This document shows positions 33,486 to 42,595 of a stretch of DNA of 64,000 nt, one piece after another (within the stretch, counting starts at the first letter, position 1; each line of letters opens with the position of its first letter). Below the pieces are notes generated by a model. That model was given only the letters and a program-made list of their open reading frames with translations, ran no database searches and was not told the origin of the DNA. This DNA is from an uncultured Christensenellaceae bacterium (GTDB lineage Bacteria; Bacillota; Clostridia; Christensenellales; UBA3700), in the NCBI GenBank assembly GCA_944381325.1, contig CALWKS010000001.1, forward strand, positions 496,001 to 560,000, read 5' to 3'. Position numbers and translations under genes: made by a program.

Positions 33486-33514
33486 ATTTTACAACAACGC
33501 GCGTAAATAATCAA
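33486..33514 (-). promoter_or_regulatory. Promoter of the aro operon
   Basis: TTGATT (33509-33514) and TAAAAT (33486-33491) with a 17-nt spacer on the minus strand. The leader is only about 20 nt, too short for a T-box or attenuator, so transcript-level regulation by aromatic amino acids is not evident. Confidence 0.65.
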
Positions 33515-33690
33515 GAATACGGATAAATTTCTTGTCGTTTTTTGCCGCAGAAAAAACTGTAAAATACGGTTTTTCATAAGATAATCCGCATACGTTTCCC
33601 TGAAGCCGACAAATAAAACAAAAACGCCCATAAACACGGCTTTAAACCGCGTTATAAGCTGCAAACCTCTTTTTTATGTCCGAAAAACAT

Positions 33691-33728
33691 AAAAAACGGG
33701 GCGCGCTGAAAACCGCCTTCGCCCCGTA
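33691..33728 (-). terminator. Terminator of leuA
   Basis: On the minus strand CGGGGCG pairs with CGCCCCG around a long loop, followed by TTTTTTATG. It lies about 20 nt past the leuA stop codon. Confidence 0.85.
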
Positions 33729-33750
33729 AAATCCTGAAACGCAATGTATA

Positions 33751-35409
33751 TTACGCTTTGAGCATCTTGTTTATCGCACTGATAAGCGCGCTGACAGACG
33801 CCGCGATAATGTCGTTGTGGATACCTACGCCCCATATCTTCTTGTCGCCGCTCTCGATGCAGACGTAAGCGACTGCCTGAGATTTCGACGTCGTGGTGAG
33901 CGCGTGTTCGTGATATTCTGCGATAGTGTAATCCTGCGTAACGATATTTCTGAGCGCGTTGTTGACCGCGTCCAGTCTGCCGTTGCCGATGCCGGAAAGT
34001 TCCTGTATCTTGCCGTCATACTCGACGGTAACGACTGTGTGTATATCGCCCTTCTGCTGATAGTGATGCTCGAACAGTTTGATAGGCTCGACGATGTTGA
34101 CATAATTCTTTTCGAATATATCCATTACCTCGTCAGGCTTAAGCTCTTTGTGAGCGTGATCGCTGACGGACTTTACGAGATATCCGAAAGATTCTCTCAT
34201 ATTCTGCGGCAGAACGAAACCGTAAGCATTTTCAAGCAGATAAGCGACGCCGCCCTTTCCCGACTGGCTGTTTATGCGGATAACGTCCGCTTCGTAAACT
34301 CTGCCCACGTCGTGCGGGTCGATGGGAAGATAAGGCACGTTCCACACGTCAAGTTTGTTTGCCTTGCGGTAATTCATGCCCTTGGCTATAGCGTCCTGAT
34401 GAGAACCGCTGAATGCCGCAAAGACAAGTCTTCCGCTGTACGGCTGACGCTCGTTGACATGCATGCCGGTAGCCTTTTCGTACGCTTCGCATACCGCAGG
34501 CATATCCGAAAAATCAAGCTTCGGGTCAATGCCCTGCATATACATATTCATCGCAATTGTAACGATATCCGCGTTGCCCGTACGTTCGCCGTTGCCGAAA
34601 AGCGTGCCCTCTATTCTGTCCGCGCCGGCAAGGAGTCCCAACTCGCTGTCTGCGACTGCGCAGCCTCTGTCATTGTGCGGATGCAGAGAAATAAGCACGT
34701 TTTCTCTGTCGTGCAGATTCTTTGACATAAATTCTATCTGCTGAGCGTAGACGTGAGGAGAGCTCATCTCAACCGTTGCGGGAAGATTTATGATAACCTT
34801 TCTGTCAGACGTGGGCTTCCAGACATCTATAACGGCGTTGCAGATCTCAAGCGCGAATTCAGGTTCAGTGCCAGTAAAGCTTTCCGGCGAATATTCGAAT
34901 AAGAAATTGCCCTCAGTCTTTTCTGCATAGTCAAGAAGAAGCTTTGCACCCGTAACGGCGATCTCGACAATTTTGTCCTTGGGCTTTTTGAACACCTGCT
35001 CTCTCTGCGCCACAGAGGTGGAGTTGTAGAGGTGAACGATAGCTCTCTTAGCGCCTTTGAGCGCCTCGAAAGTCTTAGCAATAATGTGTTCTCTCGACTG
35101 AGTAAGCACCTGAATGGTTACGTCGTCGGGGATAAGATTTTTTTCTATAAGAGCGCGGAGAAACTCGTATTCTGTCTCGCTTGCGGCAGGAAAACCCACC
35201 TCGATTTCCTTAAAACCTATCTTGCAAAGGAAAGTGAAAAATTCCAGCTTCTGGTCAAGGCTCATAGGTACGACGAGCGCCTGGTTTCCGTCGCGCAAAT
35301 CAACGCTGCACCACACGGGAGCTTTTTCGACGCGTTCTTTTTTGACCCAGTCGTTGCACTCCACGGGCGGCATAAAGTAACCTTTGCGGTACTTTTCAAA
35401 ATTTTTCAT
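33751..35409 (-). CDS. leuA: 2-isopropylmalate synthase
   Basis: First committed enzyme of leucine synthesis, joining 2-ketoisovalerate and acetyl-CoA. A 552-residue long-form LeuA. The TIM barrel has SVDLRDGNQAL (metal and substrate), HPHNDRG (metal His) and GNGERTGNAD. The C-terminal regulatory domain begins after about residue 410, with GIGNGRLDAVNNAL. The start at 35409 has GGAGGG just upstream. An in-frame extension to 35484 runs through the T-box terminator and is rejected. Confidence 0.95.
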   Translation of the reverse strand: MKNFEKYRKGYFMPPVECNDWVKKERVEKAPVWCSVDLRDGNQALVVPMSLDQKLEFFTFLCKIGFKEIEVGFPAASETEYEFLRALIEKNLIPDDVTIQVLTQSREHIIAKTFEALKGAKRAIVHLYNSTSVAQREQVFKKPKDKIVEIAVTGAKLLLDYAEKTEGNFLFEYSPESFTGTEPEFALEICNAVIDVWKPTSDRKVIINLPATVEMSSPHVYAQQIEFMSKNLHDRENVLISLHPHNDRGCAVADSELGLLAGADRIEGTLFGNGERTGNADIVTIAMNMYMQGIDPKLDFSDMPAVCEAYEKATGMHVNERQPYSGRLVFAAFSGSHQDAIAKGMNYRKANKLDVWNVPYLPIDPHDVGRVYEADVIRINSQSGKGGVAYLLENAYGFVLPQNMRESFGYLVKSVSDHAHKELKPDEVMDIFEKNYVNIVEPIKLFEHHYQQKGDIHTVVTVEYDGKIQELSGIGNGRLDAVNNALRNIVTQDYTIAEYHEHALTTTSKSQAVAYVCIESGDKKIWGVGIHNDIIAASVSALISAINKMLKA

Positions 35410-35420
35410 ATACCCTCCGT

Positions 35421-35698
35421 AAAAAAATACAGCCGTCGTCTTTAAGAGACGAAGGCTGCGTTTCGTGGTACCACTCTTATTCAACTTCTCCCCGCCCTCA
35501 GGCTACGGCGCTCAAAGCGACTTCAAAGGGAAAAATCCTCTTTCCGCTGTAACGGGCTCTCCCGGCAAGGCTGACTATTCACCCTGCGGACTCCGAGGCG
35601 AGTTCGTCTGTCGTAGCGTCCGCTTTTCACCTGCCGCGGCTCTCTGTGCGCCCGATAAGGACTAATATTCCTCTTCTTTGTCCTGAAAATATTTGATT
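35421..35698 (-). ncRNA. T-box leader of leuA, likely Leu-specific
   Basis: On the minus strand the leader has the AGAGAG motif of stem I, a candidate specifier CTC (35600-35602, in GAACTCGCC), and the T-box sequence AGTGGTACCACG. A terminator hairpin with TTTTTTT follows at 35421-35458. CTC is a leucine codon, which agrees with leuA. Uncharged tRNA-Leu would stabilise the antiterminator. The exact specifier position is inferred from stem I layout. Confidence 0.9.
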
Positions 35699-35704
35699 GT
35701 TACT

Positions 35705-35733
35705 ATCATATTTTATTTTTTCGTTTATGTCAA
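35705..35733 (-). promoter_or_regulatory. Promoter of the leuA T-box transcript
   Basis: TTGACA (35728-35733) and TATGAT (35705-35710), 17 nt apart on the minus strand. The start falls a few bases before stem I of the T-box. Confidence 0.7.
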
Positions 35734-35812
35734 GCGTTTTTTCTTACTAGTACCGGTATCTGCTCAGACTGACGCAAAACATATCTGCAAATGTCTAAGT
35801 ATTTCGACCGCC

Positions 35813-36571
35813 TCAACGCGGCTTTACTGCCTTAAAGCGCAATCTTACATAATCGGCTGTCCAACCCGAAGGCGACAGCAGTTTGTTTGCGCATCTTTCC
35901 TGCGCTGCTAATGCGCAATCTCTTCTGTCCTTTTCATTCAATGCCGACAATTCGTATGCGGCAAACATTTCTATCCAATCAGCTATTCCGTCCTGTCCGC
36001 AAAGAGGCGTGGGTCTGTCAAAACGGACAATATATTTTACCTCGAAACCGCACTCTTTCAAAAGATCGCCGTATTCTTTTTCGTCAGGAAAAAAGAATGC
36101 GTGCCTGTATTCTCCGCCTCTCCTCATTATCTCGTCTTTCAACGCGGAATGGATAATTTCGGCATTGCCTTTTCCGCCCATTTCAGCGACAAATTCTCCG
36201 CCTCTTTTCAACGCTTTGCAGACGTTTACGAGCGCGGTTTTCTGCTTTTCCGAATCTATCCAATGCAGAACAGCGTTGGAGAACACTGCATCATAAGGAT
36301 TTTCGGTAGAAAATCCCGTTATGTCTTCCCTGAAAAATCTGATTTTCGGGAAAAGCCTTTTCGCTTCATCAAGCTGAGATTCGGAAGCGTCCATTCCTTC
36401 GGCGTCGTAACCGAGAGATCTCAGATACGCCGTCAGCTCTCCTCTTCCGCACCCGAGATCGAGCACACGCGCTCCTTTGCCTGCGCTCAGAAGAGAAACC
36501 AGCCCTTTTCCGTATTCTCCGACAAAAGAAAACTTTTTGCCGTATTCATCAGTTTTCCAATCAATATTCAT
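35813..36571 (-). CDS. Class I SAM-dependent methyltransferase, trans-aconitate-type
   Basis: 252 residues with a Rossmann-type methyltransferase fold. Motif I is VLDLGCGRGELT at about residues 36-47, the acidic loop GMDASESQLDEAK, and DAVFSNAVLHWIDSE as motif IV; the latter resembles Tam-like trans-aconitate methyltransferases. The substrate is not certain. It is the terminal gene after pit and DUF47 with only 31 nt in between, but functional linkage is unclear. Confidence 0.82.
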   Translation of the reverse strand: MNIDWKTDEYGKKFSFVGEYGKGLVSLLSAGKGARVLDLGCGRGELTAYLRSLGYDAEGMDASESQLDEAKRLFPKIRFFREDITGFSTENPYDAVFSNAVLHWIDSEKQKTALVNVCKALKRGGEFVAEMGGKGNAEIIHSALKDEIMRRGGEYRHAFFFPDEKEYGDLLKECGFEVKYIVRFDRPTPLCGQDGIADWIEMFAAYELSALNEKDRRDCALAAQERCANKLLSPSGWTADYVRLRFKAVKPR

Positions 36572-36602
36572 AATATGTCTTTCAATGATTTACCGCTACT
36601 TT

Positions 36603-37202
36603 TCAGAGTGTCATCAGAGCGTCGAGCAGACTATCCATCGCAACGTCGGCAACGTCGGCAGTCGTATTCAGGTGCCTGTAAAGTTCTCTGTACTTGAATA
36701 TCTCGTGAATATCAGACGTGTCGAAAAGCCTTGCCAAAGCTTTGTAATACGCCGCACCCACCTTGTTTTCAAGGCTCTTGACTTTTATCGCCTCGTCTCT
36801 TGCAATGCTCTTATGCTTTTCCATATTGGTAACCGCTTTCGTGATATGGTGAGCGATATCGAGAAGTATTGCAACCATCTTGACCATATCTTCGTTGGGG
36901 TTGACCTTAAAAAGCCTTGTTTCGTCCACAGTCGTTTTTGCATAATCGAGTATTTCGTCAAGCTGACGGGACAAGTCGAAAATATCGTTGCGCTCCATAG
37001 GCGTGATAAAAGTCTTATTGAGTTCGTCAATAAGAATGCGTCTTACCATATCCCCTTCGTCTTCAATAGAAATCACGTTGTCGCCGAATTTTTCGTCGCA
37101 GGTCGTACAGTAATCGTAAAGCGCCTGCATACCGCGCACCATAGCGTCGCACTGTTTAGCGAGCAGTTCAAAAAAATCAGTTTTTTTCTTGAATAATGCC
37201 AT
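36603..37202 (-). CDS. DUF47-family phosphate transport regulator
   Basis: A 199-residue all-helical PhoU-like protein. FELLAKQCDAMVRGMQAL, CDEKFGDNVISIEDEGDMVRRILIDELNKTFITPMERNDIFDLSRQLDEILDYAK matches the DUF47 helix pair, which binds metal through Glu and Asp. DUF47 proteins accompany Pit phosphate permeases and probably gate them. It lies 15 nt downstream of pit. Confidence 0.9.
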   Translation of the reverse strand: MALFKKKTDFFELLAKQCDAMVRGMQALYDYCTTCDEKFGDNVISIEDEGDMVRRILIDELNKTFITPMERNDIFDLSRQLDEILDYAKTTVDETRLFKVNPNEDMVKMVAILLDIAHHITKAVTNMEKHKSIARDEAIKVKSLENKVGAAYYKALARLFDTSDIHEIFKYRELYRHLNTTADVADVAMDSLLDALMTL

Positions 37203-37217
37203 ATATTCCTCCCTATT

Positions 37218-38249
37218 TCACCCTACGAATATCAGTTTGAGAATAAAACCTACCAGCGCCCCGACGCACGCCGCAACGGGAAAAGTGAGAATCCAGCTTG
37301 AGAAAATCTTTTTTGCTCTTCCCCAGCGTACCGCGCTGACCCTTTCTGCAATACCGACTCCGATAATGCTTGAAGAAACCACCTGTCCCGTGCTTATCGG
37401 AATGCCTGTAAACGAACAGGTAAGCGCAACGGCCTCGGTAGCCACCTGAGCGGTAAAGGACTGCAAAGTACCCACTCTGTAAATCTTTTTGCCCACGGCA
37501 TAAATCAGCCTGTATCCGCCGAAAACTATGCCCATCATGATAGCGACAGAGATAAGCGCGACTATAAGAAATGAAAACTCGTAAGTCTCCACATCTGCGC
37601 CATTGCAGACCGCAAGCGTAAGCAGATAAATACCCATCGTTTTCTGAACGTTGTTTATTGATATCGACGTACTCATTATAATGACGTTGACAACCTGCGC
37701 CGCCTTGAAATACTTCTTTACGCTTCTGTCGAGATATACGCAGACTTCCCTGAACAGCTTATCCAGCAAAAAACCTGCCGTCATACAGATAAGCGGAGTA
37801 AGAAACACCATAAGTATGACCTTAAGTCCGACCGCAGTCCAGTTCACGCTTTCAAAACCGAAGCAGACTATCGCCGCGCCGACAAGACCGCCGAGAAGAG
37901 TGTGAGAAGTACTGTTGGGAACAGACACAAGCACGCATATCACCGACCAAAGCAACGCTGCGATCATCGTGGACAACATAAAGACAAAACCGAGTTTTAC
38001 GTCAACGTGTTCAAGCGTTTCGCTGTAAACGAGACTTCCCACAGTTCTCGCAACGCTGTCGCTTTTCAGAAAATAACATATCACTATCGGAGCAATAAGC
38101 ATAACTGCGCCTGAAATGATGAGTGCATACCTTGGCTTTATCGCACGCGTAGCCACGCAGGTAGCAACTGCGCTTGCGCCGTCAGAAAAACCCATATAAA
38201 ATGTGTATAGCATGGCAAACACCATAACTACGATTATGTACGCATTCAT
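37218..38249 (-). CDS. pit: Inorganic phosphate transporter, Pit family
   Basis: A 343-residue PHO4-family membrane permease. The duplicated signature is visible in MGFSDGASAVATCVATRAI near the N-terminus and in TSISINNVQKTMGIYLL in the second half. VSVPNSTSHTLLGGLVGAA is the conserved helix. It imports phosphate with protons or cations at low affinity. It shares an operon with the DUF47 gene. Confidence 0.92.
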   Translation of the reverse strand: MNAYIIVVMVFAMLYTFYMGFSDGASAVATCVATRAIKPRYALIISGAVMLIAPIVICYFLKSDSVARTVGSLVYSETLEHVDVKLGFVFMLSTMIAALLWSVICVLVSVPNSTSHTLLGGLVGAAIVCFGFESVNWTAVGLKVILMVFLTPLICMTAGFLLDKLFREVCVYLDRSVKKYFKAAQVVNVIIMSTSISINNVQKTMGIYLLTLAVCNGADVETYEFSFLIVALISVAIMMGIVFGGYRLIYAVGKKIYRVGTLQSFTAQVATEAVALTCSFTGIPISTGQVVSSSIIGVGIAERVSAVRWGRAKKIFSSWILTFPVAACVGALVGFILKLIFVG

Positions 38250-38290
38250 CTTCTGCCCTATTGACCTTGCTTTTTCTTTTTCCTGATTAA

Positions 38291-38319
38291 ATTATACAGT
38301 ATTTAGAATACGTATTCAA
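38291..38319 (-). promoter_or_regulatory. Promoter of the pit operon
   Basis: TTGAAT (38314-38319) and a perfect TATAAT (38291-38296), 17 nt apart on the minus strand. Confidence 0.7.
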
Positions 38320-38329
38320 TACTCAAAAT

Positions 38330-38916
38330 TGCGTTCAGGCGTAAATATATTATATTATATTGCCGCAGAGTATCGATTACAATGAAAAATAATAATTATT
38401 TTATGGACAATACGGCTATGGTTTCTCGGTCAATTTCCGTCAGACTTTTTATTATATTGCACAATGCGTTACTCAATACTAATTATTAATAATTGATAAT
38501 AATTTATAATAATGATATTGTTTTTATTGCATCGTCTTGAAAAAATATCAAAATACTTGTTTTAAATATTGATTATTTCTTTCAGGACAGTATATTTCGG
38601 CACAATTCGTTCTTTTTTCCGCTGTAAATGTCATGCAATACAAATAAGTTTTTATAGTTATTTTCAGACATTATGACATCTTTATAATCAATTAATTGAG
38701 CATTATGTCCATTGACGCGCCATTCAGCTATAATACGGTTTAAACAGTTGAACGTAAAAAGAAAATAACGTTATCCTACTATCAGCTTCATAATATTCAA
38801 GCAAATAAGGTCGAATTTCAAATGCATATAGCTTTCTGAAACCGCAGCAATCAAATAATAAACCGCCCTGCTTCGTAATAAAAACCAAACAGTTGCAAGA
38901 CAAATTATTTCAAGCA
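38330..38916. other. AT-rich gap with a possible decayed coding remnant on the minus strand
   Basis: No intact gene lies here. On the minus strand one short frame ends at 38724 (includes GGLLFDCCGFRKLYAFEIRP) and a second, overlapping frame ends at 38582 (includes NLFVLHDIYSGKKNELCR). The two frames run on from each other with a shift and look mildly protein-like, but no family is recognised. The AT content is clearly higher than in the genes around it. The 200 nt nearest pit appear non-coding. Confidence 0.25.
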
Positions 38917-38946
38917 ATAAAAAATCCCCCGCTTAACGCGGGGGCA
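38917..38946 (-). terminator. Terminator of the trpB2 gene
   Basis: CCCCC and GGGGG flank CGCGTTAAG on the minus strand, followed by ATTTTTTATT. It begins 17 nt after the trpB2 stop codon. Confidence 0.92.
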
Positions 38947-38962
38947 AACACCTTAATATTTA

Positions 38963-40357
38963 TTATCCTCTTATACCTTCGTTCTGCGGAATGTCAGGAA
39001 GGCTTGCAAAGCCTTTCTTGAGATCGTCGTCAGTAGGAATAAAGTCCATCATTGTTTTGTCATTATAAGCCTTGTATGCGCTCATATCGAAATAGCCTGT
39101 GCCTGTCAGACCGAACAGTATCTTTTTATGTTCGCCCGTCTCTTTGCACTTAAGCGCCTCCTCAACCGCAACTCTGATTGCGTGAGAAGATTCGGGAGCA
39201 GGAAGAATGCCTTCGCATTTTGCAAACATTTCAGCCGTTTCAAACACCTTGGTCTGCTCAACGCTTCTTGCTGTAAGATATCCGTCATGATAAAGCTTGC
39301 TGAGTATCGGACTCATGCCGTGATAGCGCAGTCCTCCCGCATGGTTGGGAGACGGAAGGAATCCGCTGCCCAGCGTATACATTCTTGCAAGAGGGGTCGT
39401 CTTTCCCGTATCGCAGAAATCGTAAGCATAAACGCCTCTGGTGAGTGAAGGACAGCTTGCAGGTTCGACTGCGATGAACTGTGTATTGTTCTTTCCTTCT
39501 ATTTTGTCAGCCATAAACGGAGCTATAAGTCCGCCAAGGTTTGATCCGCCGCCGGCGCAACCGATTACGATATCAGGCGTAACGCCGTACTTGTCGAGAG
39601 CCGCTTTCGCCTCAAGTCCGATAACGCTCTGATGAAGCATAACGTGATCTAGCACGCTGCCGAGAACGTATCTGCAATTAGGGGTGGTAGTAGCTACTTC
39701 TATAGCTTCTGATATAGCGCAGCCGAGAGAGCCGCCGGTATTGGGATGTTCCTTAAGAATTGCTCTGCCGACCTTTGTCGTTTCGGACGGAGAAGGAATA
39801 ACCTGAGCGCCGTAAGTGCGCATGACTTCTTTTCGGTAAGGCTTCTGCTCACTCGAGACCTTTACCATATACACTTTGAGGTCAATGCCGTAGAACGCGC
39901 AAGCCATTGAAAGCGCCGTACCCCATTGTCCCGCACCGGTTTCTGTAGTCAACGAAGTGATACCCTGCTGCTTAGCGTAATATGCCTGAGCTACCGCGCT
40001 GTTGAGCTTATGAGAGCCCGACGTATTGTTACCCTCAAACTTATAATATATTTCTGCGGGAGTGCCCAGAGCCTTTTCAAGTTCATAAGCTCTGACAAGC
40101 GGCGCAGGTCTGTACATCTTATAAAAATCTCTTATTCCATCAGGAATGTCGATGTATTTGTCCGTGCAGTTAAGTTCCTGATCTATAACCTCGTCGCAGA
40201 ATACGGGGCGCAGATCTTCTTTAGTGCAGGGCTTCAGCGTTGCAGGATTGAGAAACGGGTCATGTTGCTCTTTCATAAACGCTTTAAGGTTGAGCCATTT
40301 TTTGGGAATTTCTTCCTCAGGCAGATATATTTTATAAGGTATTTTGGTCTTTTCCAT
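38963..40357 (-). CDS. trpB: Tryptophan synthase beta chain, TrpB2 type
   Basis: A 464-residue PLP enzyme of the TrpB2 subgroup, joining indole and serine. TrpB2 has a longer N-terminus than TrpB1 and often lacks a TrpA partner. Visible are FEGNNTSGSHKLNSA with the PLP lysine at residue 117, TETGAGQWG with the catalytic Glu, IGCAGGGSN phosphate loop and LTGTGYFDM. No trpA, trpC, trpD or trpE lies nearby, so it probably salvages indole or acts on another substrate in vivo. Start 40357 has AGGAG upstream; the longer frame crosses the attenuator. Confidence 0.9.
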   Translation of the reverse strand: MEKTKIPYKIYLPEEEIPKKWLNLKAFMKEQHDPFLNPATLKPCTKEDLRPVFCDEVIDQELNCTDKYIDIPDGIRDFYKMYRPAPLVRAYELEKALGTPAEIYYKFEGNNTSGSHKLNSAVAQAYYAKQQGITSLTTETGAGQWGTALSMACAFYGIDLKVYMVKVSSEQKPYRKEVMRTYGAQVIPSPSETTKVGRAILKEHPNTGGSLGCAISEAIEVATTTPNCRYVLGSVLDHVMLHQSVIGLEAKAALDKYGVTPDIVIGCAGGGSNLGGLIAPFMADKIEGKNNTQFIAVEPASCPSLTRGVYAYDFCDTGKTTPLARMYTLGSGFLPSPNHAGGLRYHGMSPILSKLYHDGYLTARSVEQTKVFETAEMFAKCEGILPAPESSHAIRVAVEEALKCKETGEHKKILFGLTGTGYFDMSAYKAYNDKTMMDFIPTDDDLKKGFASLPDIPQNEGIRG

Positions 40358-40431
40358 TTTTGATTCTCCTGTAAATTTACGTGTTGCGGCGACTTGAGCC
40401 GTGCGCCTTAAAGGCATTTGCGGAAAGCTAT

Positions 40432-40466
40432 AAAAAAAATCGTTCGGCATAAAAAATGTCAAACGA
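40432..40466 (-). terminator. Attenuator hairpin in the trpB2 leader
   Basis: On the minus strand TCGTTTGACAT pairs with ATGCCGAACGA (one wobble, one mismatch) around TTTTT, followed by TTTTTTTT. It begins within the last codons of the leader peptide gene, so ribosome position should affect its formation. Confidence 0.75.
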
Positions 40467-40509
40467 GTATGCTACCGCGACGCCATCGCGTAAAATATGC
40501 TGAGTTCAT
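40459..40509 (-). CDS. Trp leader peptide of trpB2
   Basis: A 16-codon ORF, MNSAYFTRWRRGSILV, with AAGGAG 9 nt before the ATG. It holds one Trp codon flanked by Arg codons. A hairpin CGCGA/TCGCG overlaps the Trp codon, and AGCATA just after it can pair with TATGCT upstream as an alternative to the terminator. It is downstream of a strong promoter and just before the attenuator, the layout of ribosome-mediated attenuation. It is too short for standard gene callers. Confidence 0.7.
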   Translation of the reverse strand: MNSAYFTRWRRGSILV

Positions 40510-40593
40510 AACATTCTTCTCCTTCTTTTCTGATCTTGTCTATTCTTTAATCTGACCAGCATATCCACTAGGATTTGCTCGGTTTATGATATT

Positions 40594-40622
40594 ATTTTAC
40601 ATTACAAATATAGCGTTGTCAA
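40594..40622 (-). promoter_or_regulatory. Promoter of the trpB2 leader transcript
   Basis: TTGACA (40617-40622) and TAAAAT (40594-40599) with a 17-nt spacer on the minus strand. The leader before trpB2 is about 230 nt. Confidence 0.75.
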
Positions 40623-40650
40623 CGCATTTTTACAAATAAATACGCGTTTT

Positions 40651-41808
40651 TCAGTTTTTCGTATAATAACGGGTCATCAATACCAATTGTATGTCAGAAA
40701 GCTCGATTTCGTAAGTGATATTGCCGTCCTCGTCAGGGTCTGAAGGCGTAACTTCCCAGAAATTCCCGTCATTGTAACTTCCCGTGCCAAGATCCTGACC
40801 GTTGAATTTAAGATATATATTGTTGAAAAATTCAGATATTCTATAGAACGCGCCTTTTGACATCCAGAATTTGAATGCATTGTTTGATTCTTTTAAAATC
40901 GGGCTTTCGTTTATTTTTTTGTTGTATTCGTCATATTTTTCAGGATCGAGCAATTCAGCAACGCTCAACATTCTGTCGGAATAATTCATCATTGCCGCAT
41001 ATCTCAAAAGCTCGTTGTCGCTGTTGATAAGCACGTATGTTGCAACGAGATTGGCGTCTTCTTCACGCATTATCCCCATAGAGTGCGCCATTTCGTGCGC
41101 TGTCGTGAATATTCTGTCGTATACTGGTGCCTGAGCGTTGACGTTCGCCTCTCCTATAGGAGTAAACGTTATTCCTATAAGAGACAATTCGCTCATCAGC
41201 GGAGACGCGATCATACCCTTTGCCTTGGGTATATACACGTCATAATAAGGATCGTCAAGCTTGCGGTATTCTTCAGCGATAAGCTCTGACAATTCTGTTA
41301 CGGAATAGTCACATACGGGATCCCCGTTTTCATCCCTTTCAAGCGAATAAGCGATATCCAGAAAATCCGTCATAAAATTGTCTATCGCTTCAAGCTGTTC
41401 TTCCTGTGTGAGATCTCCGTTCTGATAAATATTAAGCGGCGGTTTCTCTCTGTTGTAAGCAAACGACGTGTCCAGCATATATATAGAAACCACGCAGACA
41501 ACGGTTGCGACAAGAGTGGTAAACGAACATATTCCGCGTGAAAACTGTTTCCTGGAGAGCGCAACGATCGCTTTTATTATAAGTCCCAAAGCAGCTAAAA
41601 CCGCGATAAGCACGAGAATTTCAAAAAGAGAAAACGGAAGTGCAGAAGAAAGTCTGCCGAGAGAATTCGTAAAGGCGAACGTAACGGTTCTGGTCGCATT
41701 TTCACTCAGCTCAGTATTCTGAGAAAGCACGACAACAGTTATAATAAGAATAACCGCCAGAAGCGCGATAACTCCGTTGAAAACCATTCTGCGTGCGTAC
41801 TTATTCAT
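40651..41808 (-). CDS. DUF3810-family membrane metallopeptidase-like protein
   Basis: 385 residues. The N-terminus has three hydrophobic helices (about 10-30, 60-80 and 95-115). The soluble part contains TAHEMAHSMGIMREEDANLVATYV with HExxH zinc ligands and a downstream Glu, the pattern of DUF3810, a probable zinc peptidase. The catalytic domain is likely extracellular. The closest neighbours are trpB2 and a membrane protein on the same strand, with no clear functional link. Confidence 0.82.
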   Translation of the reverse strand: MNKYARRMVFNGVIALLAVILIITVVVLSQNTELSENATRTVTFAFTNSLGRLSSALPFSLFEILVLIAVLAALGLIIKAIVALSRKQFSRGICSFTTLVATVVCVVSIYMLDTSFAYNREKPPLNIYQNGDLTQEEQLEAIDNFMTDFLDIAYSLERDENGDPVCDYSVTELSELIAEEYRKLDDPYYDVYIPKAKGMIASPLMSELSLIGITFTPIGEANVNAQAPVYDRIFTTAHEMAHSMGIMREEDANLVATYVLINSDNELLRYAAMMNYSDRMLSVAELLDPEKYDEYNKKINESPILKESNNAFKFWMSKGAFYRISEFFNNIYLKFNGQDLGTGSYNDGNFWEVTPSDPDEDGNITYEIELSDIQLVLMTRYYTKN

Positions 41809-41850
41809 TTTCCCTCCGCATTTAGCTGTTGAGTGTGATAGCGAATTATA

Positions 41851-42594
41851 TTATTTTTCTTGACTATTGTTGCCGTCGTTCAGATCTTTGCCGCTTCTTT
41901 CGCTTTCAGTTCCGCTGCCCGGCTGAGTACTTGCGTCCTGAGGAGCGTCATCAGACTTTTTCTCGTCCCCGAAACCATCAAAGACGTCTCCGCCGTCGTC
42001 AATCTTTTCGATATGCGGAAAGGACTCGGTTTCAGACTTGCCTGAATTGCGCCTGTTTCCCTTAACGTATCTGGTTACCACTCTGCGCAGATTGACGAAC
42101 ACGAATCTGTACAGCGGATCGTAAACACAGAAACATACAAGACCTGCCAGCATAAGAAGCGGAAGAGTCCATTTAAACCCGAAAAGCGTTATATCCGCAA
42201 TGACAACTTTCATAAGCATCAGACAGCCGTAGAAAGTCGCCGCGAAAAAGCCCAGCTTGACAATAGTTATTATGACAATTTTCAGCCACTTTGGCAGTTT
42301 TACCTTGGGATAGAAAACAAAATCAAGCAGATAAGCTATTATTGCATAAGGTCCGTAAAACATTATAAACGGCAAAGCCTTGATATTTACCGCAAAAAAG
42401 CCGATTAGACCTGCCGCAACGTATGAAAAAATCGCTCCGCCGACAGATTTCTGAGTAAGCGGAAGCGATATTGCCAGCGCGGCGACCACACTGATCGCTA
42501 TGCTGAGAGTGGATATAAACGCCTGCGCGACGACCGCGATAACCGCGATCGCGCACGAGACTGACGCTATAGCTATCTTATAGCTGCGTCTCAT
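41851..42594 (-). CDS. Membrane protein with acidic, disordered C-terminus
   Basis: 247 residues with five hydrophobic helices in the first 165, resembling small ECF-like or DUF-type membrane proteins, followed by a cytoplasmic tail rich in Ser, Asp, Glu and Lys (about residues 185-247). No named family is recognised. It follows the J-like gene by 1 nt, so it belongs to the DUF5685/J-like/membrane trio. Confidence 0.7.
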   Translation of the reverse strand: MRRSYKIAIASVSCAIAVIAVVAQAFISTLSIAISVVAALAISLPLTQKSVGGAIFSYVAAGLIGFFAVNIKALPFIMFYGPYAIIAYLLDFVFYPKVKLPKWLKIVIITIVKLGFFAATFYGCLMLMKVVIADITLFGFKWTLPLLMLAGLVCFCVYDPLYRFVFVNLRRVVTRYVKGNRRNSGKSETESFPHIEKIDDGGDVFDGFGDEKKSDDAPQDASTQPGSGTESERSGKDLNDGNNSQEK

Positions 42595-42595
42595 A

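Noticed and set aside
32541..33506. 321-codon plus-strand ORF opposite aroF
   Set aside because: It is the antisense shadow of a well-supported gene with all AroF motifs; composition is atypical for protein.
33456..33690. T-box or aromatic attenuator before the aro operon
   Set aside because: No T-box core and the promoter leaves only about 20 nt of leader.
35410..35484. N-terminal extension of leuA to 35484
   Set aside because: It translates the T-box antiterminator and terminator; the start at 35409 has the ribosome site.
40358..40462. 35-codon extension of trpB2
   Set aside because: It translates the attenuator hairpin and its poly-U tract; start 40357 has AGGAG.
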